Positions 43,118 through 58,100 of a DNA stretch of 64,000 bases are shown in pieces. This DNA comes from Apostichopus japonicus. Its lineage: Eukaryota; Echinodermata; Holothuroidea; Aspidochirotida; Stichopodidae. The notes beneath the pieces were generated by a model that saw only the letters and a list, made by a program, of their open reading frames with translations, was not told where the DNA came from and did no database searches. The DNA lies in assembly GCF_037975245.1 (NCBI RefSeq), contig NC_092564.1, positions 3,933,484-3,997,483 on the forward strand, written 5' to 3'. Every line of letters starts with the position of its first letter. Within the stretch, counting starts at the first letter, position 1. A program made the position numbers and the translations under genes.

Positions 43118-46100
43118 CTACCTCTTTTCTTTTAAAGCTTTCACTGTTATTTCACCAACAACGTCAGATAAAATCTTCCTCTTCGACTTGATCCAAATGT
43201 TCATAACTGGATTTTGTAGCTTAAAGTGAACCAGACAATTTGTTGACTGCAGAAGAGAAATGGTAGCTAGACCTTCATCACCTGAAGAGAGAGAGAAACA
43301 GAGAAGGTTAGCAAATAGAAGTTAACTATGGACATCTGCAGAAAGGCACAACAACTCACAGAAAACTATAGAATGGACTGTTAATAACATCAACAAGTAT
43401 TGATCTGGTTTTGTGTGTTGGGTTGCAATCCATCTCTCCTCCCCAATCTTGGTACCACTGACTGCTAACCCTTTGGACCAATTCACTCCATCACAAGTCA
43501 TACTCACTAGCATCAATATCCCTCTTGACTTCCCTTCACACTTCTAAGGATCATTTATAAGGGTTGTCAAGTTGTCTCAGACAACTAAATTTCATGTTAT
43601 ATTGAACCATTTTTTTGTACGGCTGACAATGCCCCGATCAAGTTATCCTAGCAAGATACAGTTTATTTCAAGGAAAAGAACTCCAGCAGATCTTCCACTA
43701 CACACTACTCATGTTGGATCACATACCAAGAAAATACTGTAGTCATAGAAGAACTTGTAAGGACCTAAAAATACTTTAAAATTAATTAAAAACTTATTTC
43801 AGTCAATTGTAATCTCTTCAATGCTCTTTTTCTATTTCAAAGTAGCTAGATTAGTTTTGTTATCTTCATTGCCCCACTATGCAAGTACATTGGACACAAA
43901 CTATTTGTTAGTTCTATTACATTAACATCACCCTACATCATACTTTCATCTGTCTTCCATATCAAATTTTTGTTGTCATGGAGAGTGATTGGTTACTAGT
44001 TCAATTTTGATTGCACAATTTTGGGTGAAAGAAATACATTATAGCCACCAAGCACTAGTTGTTTATCACAGATCTTGTTAGAGATAACGACAGTTGGATA
44101 CATTTAGAAATGAATACATGAAGGGGTTCACAGTTACTAATTTAGTTTATAGTTCAAAATAGTCTTCCTACCTTTTAACTCTACAATATGAAATGGCAAA
44201 CTTGAGGAAAGTCCATCCATCAATGTCTTCAGGTTCCTGGTGATATCTTGCACCTGTAGTCGGACATCATGACAAGGTTCTCCCCACTGTCTACCAAACT
44301 CATCAGTGTTCAGATGGAGTGGCCTATTTAGAGGTCAATATGGGTAAAAATGTCTTTATTAGTTGACAGATGTATGTTTTCCTAAGTGTTATCCTATGAA
44401 TTTAAGACTGAATTTTATAAATATCATCATAAATGACTCCCTTGAGGATTATGAATTTATTTTCAAAGCAGAAAATGTAGCTTTACTTCTGTATTTCAAA
44501 ATATTTACATACTTCTGTGCCATCAGAGTATTATGCACCACTCAGTAAGGATGCATAGTAGTAGTATGTACCCTTAAACTGATGAAAAGTTCAAAGACAA
44601 ATGCTTGCTATGTGCAAAATAATACTTGCATCTTCATGAATCATTAAATACAGATGCAGATAACAGGTCAAATGCATATTCATGAACCCACAATATACTT
44701 GCATATTCATGAATCATTAAATACAGATGCATATAACAGGTCGAATGCATATTCATCAATCCACAATATACTTGCATATTCATGAATCATTTAAATACAG
44801 ATGCAGATAACAGGTCAAATGTTCCGTGAATGCAAAATAAACTTGCATATTCATGAATCATTTAAATACAGATGCAGATAACAGGTCAATTGCATATATA
44901 AGAACATGTCACCCAGCAAAGTAATGCAGTCAATGTTTCTGACAGGCTACAGTGTGATAACCAGCAGACAGTAATATGAACAGTACACAAGAGCTTCTAG
45001 ACCCTAAATAAACAAGACCTAAAATTTGGCCAAAAACAAATTCAAGAAGAAAACCTATACTTACAAGGACAGTAGGAAACAAAGGGTTTAAAAGCATTAC
45101 TTTGGAGAGGAATGAAAGGGGTTCCAGGAAATAAAGGAAGTTTTAACTTTAAAGCAATACAGAGGTACCATTATATATCAGGCTCAAAAGAAGAATGATA
45201 AAAAAAAAATTTTTAACCTAGGTTCAAGGAACATGTTCTCTTACTATTAACTGATATATACCCAATATCACCAGAGTTATTTTGTTTATCCTTTACTTCA
45301 AATTCTGGTGATAATCCATATAATGTGTTAACCCAATGCAATGGTTAGTAAATACCCAAATGAATGGAGTTGACTTTTAGCCAAACATTGACTTCATCAC
45401 CTTAGTATATCTGCAACAGGTAAAGCTGTATTAAAGAAGAGTCTTTTGGTTGTCTTAGTTTGGTCTCTGTAAGTCACTTCACCGCTCATCATCATATTTA
45501 AGGTCGGACTAGGGCAAGTACAGCTGACGTAGAGAGATACGGAGCTCTGCGAATTCACAGAAGTGACTTCCATTGAGTGCTTGCGACTCTCTGTGTGGGT
45601 ATACTGTGAACAGAATCAGTATTCTACTGGGTAAGAATTGCAGTGGATGGGATATCATGTTTAAATACAAAAACATAATATTTCGGGTTTTTACAGGAAA
45701 ACATGTACCTCTACCGCTTTTAATATTATATCAGGTGGGCTGCACCTATCTATTGATTAACCTACTGCACTCCATAGTCCAGCCAAGACTACTGCCTTTC
45801 TACCTTCTCACTTTTCATTGTCCTGCATAGTTTGTCATTTGTTCTTTATAATTCACCTCTCCCATCTGGTACTTATCTTCTTTATAGCATGATTAAATAT
45901 GCATTCAACTAGGGGGTATTTCATCTTCAGGGAGAGATTTCAAGTTTCCTTGACATATGGGGCAAATTCATATTCTCAATCAGTGAGATACTTGTCACCC
46001 CCCCTACACTACCCCACCCTATAACCCAACACTCTTTCAAGTACCAAGTGAATATTTTCAACTAATAGAGCCTGATGTCAGTAGACATAACAAAGGTCAT

Positions 46101-49100
46101 GACTAGACTGATATCATTTACAACTTAAGTGGTGTCTTCTACCAAGGTCAAACCCTCACCCAAACTTTCTTTTATTACTGGTCTCTTAAAGCACCAACAA
46201 ATATGTTATGTTATACTTCCTACTCTGCTCAGCACTTACTACATCACATGGCTATCAGCTGTTTGTGTAAAGAGTGGCTGGAAAAGGCATTGCAATTTCC
46301 CATCCAGCTATCATTAAGACTTTTGAAAAAGAAAAGTTGTGTTTGGCTAGTATGAGATTTGAAACAATTTACCAGAGGATCACAAACCCTGTGGTCCACT
46401 AACTGATCCATCTAACCCTTAGCTGGTATTGCCGGTCAACAAATGATGACCATTTTTCATGGGTGCCAGTCAGGTGCCTAAATTTCTTTTGGCTCCTCTA
46501 AACTTTGGTTTATGATTTTGCAGTCATTTTTCTATTGTTGATCTACTGATAAAATAGAGAAGTGGTATCAAATTGAAACTTTGAATATTAACAGCTGTAA
46601 CCCTCACCTTAAGACTTGATGGCAAACTGGCAGTAACCTTCACTTCTGTGAAGTTGTGAATTGCATTCTTGTTGTAAAGAAAGAAAACGATGACCAACTC
46701 TTTAGGTTTCCATACTTTGCCTAGGGTCACTCTCATCATCTCATCAGTACAGAGTTGTTCAAATTGTTTAGAGGATGGATAACCTTGAAATTCTCTGGGT
46801 ATATGGTGGCTCCCTTCATCTGTAAATGCTGCAGAATCTTTACTTATCTGATCCAACAACGACCCAGACCCAACTTGAGGATCATCCATCAAACTAATAC
46901 TGTGGTTATCCTTAACTTGGGATGACTCGGTTGCGTTTTCTGCCGTACCACCGTGAGTTTTTTGTAGCATATCTAATGAAATGATGTCCGTAGATGTACC
47001 TCCGGCTGATAACACTGGCTGGTGAGAGTTGAAGGAAGTCTTCGCAACATCAGAGTCATTGCTTATGCTAAGAAGGTCCACAGTTTGGCTGTCAGCCACT
47101 GATTTCTTTGGTAAGTTTTCCTGTTTGAAGGATGAAAATATTTAGTTGGATCATAGAACTATGCAGTGACAGAAGTATCTCACCTAACATGATGATGAAA
47201 ATCAGGTTATTCTTGTGACTTCATTAACAAACTATTTACAATAAAAAGAAAGCAGAGAGTATGGCCAATGAAAGCAGTCTGTTGACCAAGATCACCTGTT
47301 GCATGGTGATTGATCTGGGTGAGTTATTGGTCGAAGTTGAAGGATGAGACTTGCAGCTGCTAGTGCAAATCGATACAAACATACAAACCGATACAGCATA
47401 CTAAAACAGTAATTACACTACGTAGTATTAACTGTCATATTTTTTATAGAACATTTGCAAATCAAACCCTTTCAAGTCTTGAGACCACCGTCAACACTGC
47501 ATTAACTGTTATATTTATTCATAGAACATTTGCAGATCAAACCCTTTCAAGTCTTGAGACCACCATCAACACTGCGTTAATTGTCATATTTTTTATATAA
47601 CGTTTGGCAGATCGAACCCTTTCAAGTCCTGAGACCACCATCAAAACTGCAACCGCAATCACCATTGTGTCATGTTTCAAGACTGACAAAATTATCATAT
47701 GTATCCATTTTGTAAAGTCTATAAAAACAAACATTAATGATTCTTCTTGACTCATTGACACCTTTTACAGCCAGGGAGCAAATGAATTGACTAACTTTGT
47801 GCATGTATTGACGGGCATTTCCAAACAATGCCTGGGCAAGGTCTTTCTTTTGTTTCATCTCGGGATCTTCTTCTGCTTTGTTCTCCTCCTCTGTCTTGAA
47901 GCTGTTCCTCTCCCAGCCTCCAAAATCCTTGCTTGTTGTGGCTATTGTATCGTTTAACTGTAAGATAAGATGTTTTAGGCAGTGACTTGTATTGGAAATA
48001 AAGACGATGCCCTCTAAATGCAATATGATAATGACATTACACAGTGAGAACAAGTATCTTCCTTTACAGGTGCAATTGAACTGAATTCTAGCTTAGCATT
48101 ATTTCTAAGGGGTGCAGCCATGTATACTTTAGAGGTAGCTATCTGTCAGAATAAAAGCCCCCAACCCCCCCCCCCCCCCACTGGCAGAATATTTCTACAA
48201 AGCCTAGTGTACAGTCAATAAATATAGAAAACCAATGTGTGGTTCAACCTAAGGTTTCTTAAACAGTCCAAAATTCTTCACCATTGTCTCATTCTCTCAA
48301 AAATTGAAAAATGTGACACCATTTCACATGTGCCACCCCTCCTCTTAGACCCCTCTCCCCAGATGATATGACATCTTAAGCAGTGTTTACGCAACTGACC
48401 TAAGCTACATGATTTGGTACAGTATTGTATATCCCTCAATCAATATACAGTAGGATACATCTGAGTAGTTACGACCACCAAGCTATTCCATAGTTGTGAG
48501 TTTAATGACCATAATTTACTCAAATCTAAAAGATTGTGTGTCCCACAGATTTAATGTAATGTATTCAGACTTCTTTTACACACACTTGAACTTATTGTTT
48601 CATTGCGTTATAGTTGGTGTGATTAATATTTGGTGTGATTTATAATTGGTGTGATTTATATTTGGTGTGATTTTGGTGGACAGCAGAATCTGTTTCAGGA
48701 ACTTGATCTTGTCCAATAATGCATTCAAGTATCAGTGTGCAGTGGGAATAACAATCAAAAATATACCTCAAACTCTGAGTAATACTGTCATGCAAACCAC
48801 CAAAGAATAAGAGTATGTCCCATTTGGTCACTCACAATGCAATCCTCATGAAAGAAACCACATCCTCTCTAAAAAGAATGAGGCTTTGTTATAACATTTA
48901 CTGGTCATATTTAAACATAGTCAAATCTAATGATTACTTCACACCAGTGGCGGCGGAACCGGGGGGGCTTGGGGGGGCTCAGCCCCCCCAATAAAAAAGT
49001 TGAGGGGGCAAATGCTTGATTAGCCCCCCCAATATTTACCAAGGCTCCGAAACGTACATCTGCCCATTTTTCAATGCATACTTGTCGATCTGTCCGATGC

Positions 49101-52100
49101 ACACGTATACTCTATAGGTGTAAAATGGACTGCTGGCGCCCTTTTCAGCTTTTCACTACTTTTTACTTATTCGCGATTTTTGACTATTTTATTGCGCTCT
49201 CATATACCTATTGACATTTGTCATATTCTGTCGGTGTATTTTCCGACAAAATGGCGACGACACCTATTTATTCTCCGTTTATCTGCAAATTAGCAAGGCC
49301 CCGGAAAGGGTCATTTCCTGCAATCTCGGGAGTATCTTTACTCAAAAATTTTCTGTACGCTCCGCGCCAACCTGTGGTGGCGCTCCGCTTAGATAGTGTC
49401 GAAAGCGCCCCTACAGACCATTCTTGCCCCCCCGACCAATACCCCTAGCCCCGCCACTGCCCTTACTACACTCAAAAACGTCTTTGTGAGTACACTACGA
49501 GTAATAGCTACTCTCTTAAAACACCATCGAATATACAAATTACAATGTTTTTACAGACTTTACGTGCAATCTGAGAAATTGCAGGCTTGAGACCCATATT
49601 TTAGGGCCAGGTATTCGCAGCATAAAACACTCGGGAAGTGCCGTTTCCGGCCATCTGGGGGTTTGAAAAAACCCAAAATTTTCTTGTGCGCTCCGCGCCA
49701 ACCGATGGTGGCGCTCCGCTTAGATAGTCTCCACACATTAGCCCCCCCAATAATTTTTCCGTTCCGCCGCGCCTGCTTCACACAGTCATGAAATGTATGA
49801 CGGCTCATTTAAAATGACGGACGATTTGCAAAGTAAGAAATTCTTGCTAGAGCATTTGAATATTGCCCCATATAATAACAGAAGTTTTAAAACTGAAGTT
49901 ACAATAAAAACAAAGCATAATATGTTAATTTATAGAATATAAAATGATCATCACGAAATACGTTTTAAAGTTTGCTATAGCAATATTCAGACCTACGAAG
50001 TTGCCGTCTTCTTTTTTAGTGTTTTATATTTTGTGCTTCATTTCAAAGGCTCTGAGGTGTCTCTCTTGAATACTATGGTACGTGTATAGTTAACTGCTAC
50101 ACTTCCTTTACATTTGTATAGCAACTTGACCATTTTGCAAAGCATTTTACTATGCGATACCGGATAAATTATTCTCTGTGTTATTGTGGTGGAAGATGAT
50201 CATGACGAGCAAATTCTCCCAAACAGCGTTTTCAACAAACTAACTAAGCTGATAGTGTTGGCCTCTCCATTTAAACAACTCTTCAGTGAAATACACATAT
50301 AAACTATCCCCTGTTAATGTGTAATGTTAACACATTAATGTATAGCACAATACCTGAACAGGAGAAGACAATGTTTCAGAAACCTTAAATGGGGGTGAGG
50401 ATGAGCTTGCAGAGGTTGGTGGAGGTTTCTCTTTGGAGGACTCGGTGACATCATCTCTGACTTTCGTCTTCTCTCCTTTGATGTACCCAGATTTACCCCA
50501 TACTTTCTTCATTCCAGACACTTTCAGTCGAGATGAGTTCTCACTTTTAGTGTTAAAAAGAGAGACTGTCATTTTACCTTTCAAACACTCTGACAGGCAG
50601 ATTCTATCGCATATGCTTTTACAAATGTTATATATTTCTTTATGCTTCCATCAAGATCTACATTAGATGAACATCACATGCCTTTTAAGTTTCCTGACAT
50701 TCTGTTATATCACCAACTTGGAATTGGGCAAAGAAATTTTGGGCTATAATAGGATTCGAACCAGAGACCTCAAGGTTACAAGCCCTGCGGCTCTACCAGC
50801 TGAGCGATTCAGTCCTAAGATGGTGGCAATCCCTAATATAGCTTAAGTTTTGCTTTTTTGCTGGGATTTCCTAACCTCCCGGTCAGTTTTCTGTTGTTCA
50901 TTTACTTATATACATCACCAAATTTGCAAAAGCGGTTAAGGAATGTAAAACTACAAAAGAGACAGAACGAGCCGGCAATATTCATGAATCATCTAAAATG
51001 GCAGAAACAAGATGCTCTTGAAGGATACAATTGTGAACACTTACCCCTCTGGCCGAGAGTGGTCTTGAGAGACACTGTGCTCTGAGGAACCACCCGATGC
51101 CACTGAAGACCCCTTCTCATCCTCTTGTTTTGGTGTGGTTGCCAGACTTGACGAAGAATGTCTTGAGACCGTCGAAGGAGCAGAGTATGGTTGGAAATTC
51201 AATCCAGAGAAAAGTTGAGGTTTTACGTCTGTTGAGCAAAAAATGATGAGGAGAATGAAAGCCATTGATACAAGTAGTTGTACGTTCCACAACTTCCACG
51301 GGCATAAAAACCAGGGCTATTCAGTTCACAGTACCATAGAGAGTGAAATTCCAAACACTGCTATCACTATTAAAAAATTGATATATCTCACTCTGTTTTT
51401 CTGTCTGGTCTTTGGACAATACTGTAAGTAGTTGTGCATATGACCAAATCTTCAAGCATATTTTCGTTTTCTTTTCCATACCAAATAATTTTTCACTATC
51501 TTGCATTTTCTACTTGATAATAAGAAGGGAGATGTTCATAGTTAAATTTCCTTCATTATTTACTGCCCAATGAAATGTAAGATAAAAGAAGTGAGCTTTA
51601 GTATAGCTGGCAGAATTATTTAGAAAGCTGTGAAAGCCAATGTAACTAAAAAGCTTTGTGGGCTAGACAAGAGCAAACTTGCTTTACAAGAAGAGCAGAA
51701 CATCAAAACAGAAGGAACAAGGCTGAACATAATAAAATTCAGTCAATATTATTATTGTCAGCTCAAACTGTATTTCCAAAATACAACATCTAAGCTAGCA
51801 TAATTAATTATGTATGGACATTGACTGTGATATACAACAAAATCAGCAAACATTTTACACAAGAAAACAGCAGAGAAAGGGTTACCTATGACTGTGGTTG
51901 GTTCTTCCACTGTTCTATGTTGCTTGGGCTTGTAAGGGGCAGCACCTGCCTCCAGGGCATCTGAAACAAACTTATCCAAGAACGACAAAGTCCAGTCACA
52001 CTGAAAGAGAAATTATAAAGAAAACAGTCTTTATTGCAATAGAGACACTTTACCAGGTTGACACGAACAAGGGCTTCAACTTTCCTTGAAGGTCATTTGA

Positions 52101-55100
52101 AGAATATCTGAGCCTTTCAGACAAATAATCCATATCCACCATACCCCCCATCCCCACACACCCAACCCACCCCCACATACCCAAATCTAAACATGTGCTT
52201 CAGCTCTGTTTTTGTTCCTCTGCCAAATTATTTGTCAAAAGAGGAATTACTACCAAGGTTATTACTATTGTCTTGCAAACAAGGAAAGATGTAAACAGCA
52301 TTCAGTTCCCCCGACCAAACCTGTAGCAACCTAACATTATAACCTTTATAATGTATATTCCTATCCTGTTCTCCAATTACCCAACAGCCCCATCTTGGTC
52401 TCCAGCCTCCCAGTACAACCCTTACCACTCCCCTCCACCACACTCCAACAGTCTCATTGTCTTTCACTTGCATCACCATCAATCTCCAACCACAGGATTA
52501 ATACTTTACCTGGCCAGGCTGGATTTCTTTGTATAACATTTCCTTCTTAATCCTTACTGATGATGAAGACAAGACTATCAACTCTGCAGCTCTCTGAAAA
52601 GTAGGAAGAACAAGAGTATGAAGTGACCTTCGTGTGAAAGAAGAAGACAATTGTAAAGATTGAGACCAAACAATACCATGTTCAACACTAAGGTTTTGCT
52701 ACATCTAGTCTTGATAAAGTCCATATTGATACAGGCATATAAATTACTTACTTTGAATACTACTTCCAGTGTGTTGATGATATATGCTTTTAGCTATGTG
52801 GCAGTCCTATTGGCAATGACGGAAGCACCATCAGTCTTGAGTGCTCCATCCAAGTCACAGATAAAATGATCACATTTCTTTTGCATGCCCTAGTCAAGCA
52901 TATTGTACCCTTTTGATGGTACAAATATTAGAAACGAATTTAAAATATCTCGCCCCCCCAAAAAAAAAAAATGTAAAAAGATAATAATGAAACAAACCAT
53001 ACTGGTCAGTTGATTTCATGTAAGTATTGCATAGCTTATTGATTGTGACCAATTTCATTTCTGGTTCCTGTGAATCCTATGAAGTTTTTTTTTCCAAACA
53101 TGTAGTCAAGAATAAGTGGAACAAAATAAAAATATTGGTATGAGCTTTGGCAAGTAATCTGTTTTTTTTTGTCAGTCTCATAAATTTCACTAGTTAAACC
53201 AGGAACACCATGATGCACAAAATGTTGATATATTTTTTGTACCGAGGTACTGACCTGCCTCACTTCCGGCTCCGAATCATTCAGCAGTCTCTTCAAATTA
53301 TTTTTCAGACTCATGTCTACATTTTCTAACTTGGCAAATATCTTGCCGATGGCTGATAGGAAGTACAACTTGGTCTCTGTACTCCAGTCTGCAACTTGGT
53401 TGTTAAACATGGTCAGCAGAATCTGAAAAGCATCGTCGACCATCAGAGATGAAATTTCCTGACTGGCAAACTCTCCCATAACCTTTAAGCAAAATCAAAG
53501 AGTAAACTAACAGTTGATTTCTGCTGATGGGAAACGGGAAAAAAAGGATGCTCTTCTACGGATACTGTTGGGAGTTCAAGCAATTGGTTGAAGTTAAATT
53601 TCAATGCAATGATACAATCCTACGCCACTTCCTGTTAAATCTACACCTTTTTAACACTTGTTCGCCATTATTGTTCCTTGCAAACGGTATTGAACGTCCT
53701 CTACTCCCTAGCCACACTACACCTTATCCCCACCCTTTATGAGGTTAACAATGTCTATCTGTTGTATATCGTTGTATGTACTGTTGTATATCATACTCAC
53801 ACCTGTGATACTGGAAGCTAAATGAAAAATCTGAATTTGGGTTTAAAAACTGGTGCAATCAGCTTGTTACTTTGAAACTTCTGTTATAAGTAGTTATAGG
53901 TAGTTCATATTAATAGGCTTAGGCTGGCCTAGCTGCATTGTATGTAAGTCTAATGCAGGACTGTCCTTGTGTGTGATGTACATTATGCATTGACTACGGT
54001 CTGCTGGTCAGAGTCGTCTGGAGGTGCCGATCACCAAGACAAACAGCTATGGGAACAGAGCATTTTGCGCAGCTGGGCCACGCCTCTGGAATGAGCTGCC
54101 AGCTGAACTCAGAACTGTTTTTAGTCTAACAACATTCAAGTCAAAGCTGAAAACCTACCTATTTAGACAGCATTACTGCAATATATAAACTGTGTATTCA
54201 ACTCTATTCATGTGCAGTACTCCAACACACTCAAACGTGCATGCTTTTTATTTTTCATACTCATCTATATTGTATTTTATTCTGCAGTTTTACTACATAT
54301 TATGTGTCATATTTTTTTTTTACTGTTACATAGCGTTTTAGAGCACTTTTGTGGATTTTACGCTTTATAAAATAAATTATTATTATTATATTATGACTTC
54401 CCAGTGCCAAATACCCCACAGGTATATCACAGAAAAGAATTAAGAGTAGCATTACAATGCTGTACATAGCCAACTGTCAGCAAAGAACACATGACTAGCT
54501 ATTAGTGATAACTGTTCATATAATAAAATACCGAACATCCTTCACCAAGGCTTCATTGAGCAAATGTCACCTCTTTTAATTTTCACTTCAAAATGTCAAA
54601 TTCATGCCTCAACATGAAACACATTAATACCACCATCATTAGATTTCAATACTTAACTAAACTAACTGAATTCATTATATTGACATTAATACTGACACTT
54701 GCTATGTGAATGCTCCTTGGCCTACAAATCCCCTCTACCCAATCAACCAATCACTGTTTGAGAATTCAAAAGAAAAAAAAATCAGGCAAAATAACAGAAG
54801 TAAATAAAGACAATTGAAAAACTTGATATAATTTTCATCCAGAATGATCACAACACAAATTGACGGTATGTGACTATTAATTTAATAATACGAAAAGAAA
54901 AACTAAACACTGTGATGTTTAATGCAATCCTCCGTACATACCCACATTGTCAACTGCATGAGAGACTCATTGCATGTTTCATTGCTTGCAAATGGTAAGA
55001 AAACATTGACAACTGTAGCAGATATCCCACTGCCATGAGATTGTCTCTCTAGAGGAGAAAAGAAACAAAAGTTTAATTAGTCACTCATTAATTGTCATTA

Positions 55101-58100
55101 AGTGAGAAGAAATATAAACAATAAGTTGAAGTGTTTGAAATCTAAGATAGCAATTTTTATGCAACCTGTACACAACCCTGGAAAGACAAATTTAAAAAGT
55201 CCAAAAGGAATTCCAACAACCCTCAGTCTTGAATTCACATTACAGCAGCTGCTTGGGATTCACTTATTTATATTTATACAACTCTAATGCAATTGAGGTA
55301 AGCTTTGTTAAAAAATTTTAATATAGAATTACTTGTTTGCAAATGTTCAATACAAATTTTAGCTTCATAACTTGCTCCATTGCTAAAATATAAGAACATA
55401 TAACTTATTTAATTTATTCATTTGAGTTAGATGAGGTCATGGCACAGTACTCTGTGATGTCATACATGGACTACAACAATATGTGCTTTGTTCTCTTTTA
55501 CAGTTTGAACGGTTGCATAACGCTGAAAAGTAGTACAACAGTACATACAAGAGTTACATTATGTTGGTCAAATGATTCGACCATGAGATGGGACATCTTT
55601 TCTATAAAGTATAGTCGAGTGACTTCATCTGACTCGAACAGATATGTTCATTGTGGAGGGTCTTAAATTCTCCAGCGAAAAACAATAAACAAGAGCATCA
55701 ATGACGCAGTATCTCAATACTGGAAGTTCTAATTTCGATTCCTAGTTTCTTATCTTTGCTCTGTCTCTACAATTATCAATATCAATATATATAATATTTT
55801 TGGTCATATAGTGTTGTCAATGACAAGTCAAATAAGAAGAGGCGAACAACTCGACCATATTCTTGATGCCCGCCTTGAGAAAGCTAGGCCTATCGACCTA
55901 CTGTAGGTTACTGTAGACTGTAGTGGTGACTACCATCAAAACTGTGTACACTTCCAATTATCAAAACAACCCACATTTTTCCATCTCAATAATTTTGACA
56001 TGAAGATTTCGTGGATTTATGACTTGGAAAAAATAATGTACATGTATGTAGAATATAAGTTTTAAATTGAAAGTGATGGGTGGCCTCCTCCTCCCCTAAT
56101 AGCCACCCCAGTTCCTCTCCATTTTAGTATTTTCTTTTAATTCTTTGTATATTTGATGTCAAACATCACAGGTTCAAAAGAAAGCTAAACATACTTCTTA
56201 TAACCTTATTATATCCTTATAAATAAGACATAACCTTCTCCAATTTTTATAGTCTTATAAAAGTTGTAATGTTATGGCCGGCTCCTCTTTTATACATATA
56301 TACTCCAGTGAAAATAAAATGTGATAGATTATAATTTTTGTTTTTAATTCTTTTTTTTTTGGGGGGGGGGGTTAAAGAAATATACCAAACAAGCTGTTAA
56401 TTCATAATGATGCTTCATTCTAGAAATGCACAATATACACTCTATTCCAAATGAATAGTTGTTGTATTATCCCATTAACATTATGTTAAATTTATGGAGT
56501 CACAGTTAATATATAAGTTGGAAACTTAACTTAAAAATTAAAACACACTGTAAGGCAATCAAACAAACTTACTGTACCATGGCCCAAAACTGCCTGAACA
56601 CCACCAGTACAATGCTAATGTGGCTATTACTAAATGAAGGCCTAATATAGAATGCATTAGGCCTAGCCTAAACTTGTAGCCTTCAGCAGCACAACAAAGT
56701 GTATACGTAATTATACAAAATACCTGATGGGCAATCAAACAAACTTATCATGACTCTTGCTCTGAAAAACTACCTGAACAAAAGAACAATCCTTAAATTG
56801 ATATTACTAAAACCATGGAGCTATAAACAGACGAAGTCCTAATATAAATTAAATGCACAACAATGTGTATATGGAATTAGTGTGCATTGGTCGTGAGGGT
56901 GACCATTTTCGTATATCTAACATGTAGCTGCCATGAGGCATAGCCAATCTGCTACAAACCAGACTTGGAGGCGGGGCTTGAGTCATAGCCAATCTGCTAC
57001 ACAAGACTTGGAGGCGGGGCTTAATCATCAAAAACAATGAAACAAACAAGTTTTGGAGCGTGTGCAAAAAGGCCTCATTTCAACTGTTTTTCAGAGGGAT
57101 TTGGCCAAATTTGGACATAAATCGGTGAAAAAGTCATAGAATGAGATACAATTCTGGAATAAAAAATAGTAACTTTTGTTGGCCTATATGATATATGCTT
57201 GCTCTGGAAATTCCAGAGAAAAAGAACTTTGTATGAAGACGCTGAAAAATTTTTAAGAGAAGAGAGAGTCCCACTTACTGTTACAATATCTCTATACATG
57301 TAATGTATTGAGATAAAAAACCATGCAAGTTTGATGCGTTCTCCTAGTGTGACATTACAAATCATTTCCCAATGAAATGTCCAATAAATTTCACAATTTT
57401 CCATCTTGGCAACAATACAAGCTATCTAGATCACCATTTTATTTTGATTTTTTGTACTGTACTATAAATATATCTATACATACATGCAAGTAAGAGCTAA
57501 GCTTGGTACATGAAAATAAACTTACAGAGGAGAGATAAATATGGCAATATCTTTAGTTCATTAGTATAATTCTTTAGTGGCAAAAGAAGAAAAAAAAGAT
57601 GAAAACTTGTCATACCTTTTTTGATGACATCTATGGAAATTGAAACCAAATTTTCAATTAGCCAATCAGCTAAGATGCAGAGATCACAAACTGTTGTTAA
57701 GAACCAGTGAAGTGATTGATAATGCGTATCAAACAAGTCAAGGCGTAATTTATATTATGAAAGAAGGTCACAGAGACAGTCTTGGTGGGAGCTTTGCCAA
57801 GAGAGGAAAGGTAGGGATGATTCATAGTTTAGACTGGTCAAAAGATCACAATTATGCATAAATATCGCAGGATAAAATAGCACGTAATCACTAAAGTAAT
57901 GAGACATTTCTTCTGTAAGAGACCTCCTTCTGTGCTATTTTATGGGTTGCATCAAATCAAATTAATTGAGGTGTGATTCCTAGACGCAGAAGCATGAAAC
58001 TTACTGTAATTACTGACTAGCTCCCCCAATGGATCACCCCCTTCTAATGGCTAATTAGCTCAGTTAGCTCAATTAGTAGAGGAAGAAGATAGACATGCAA

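Noticed and set aside
50741-50815. Functional tRNA-Thr gene
   Set aside because: T-stem and acceptor stem have too many mismatches despite good A and B boxes.
56849-57404. Open frames on the minus strand in the AP4E1 gap as the missing exons
   Set aside because: No resemblance to adaptin sequence and no fitting splice phases.
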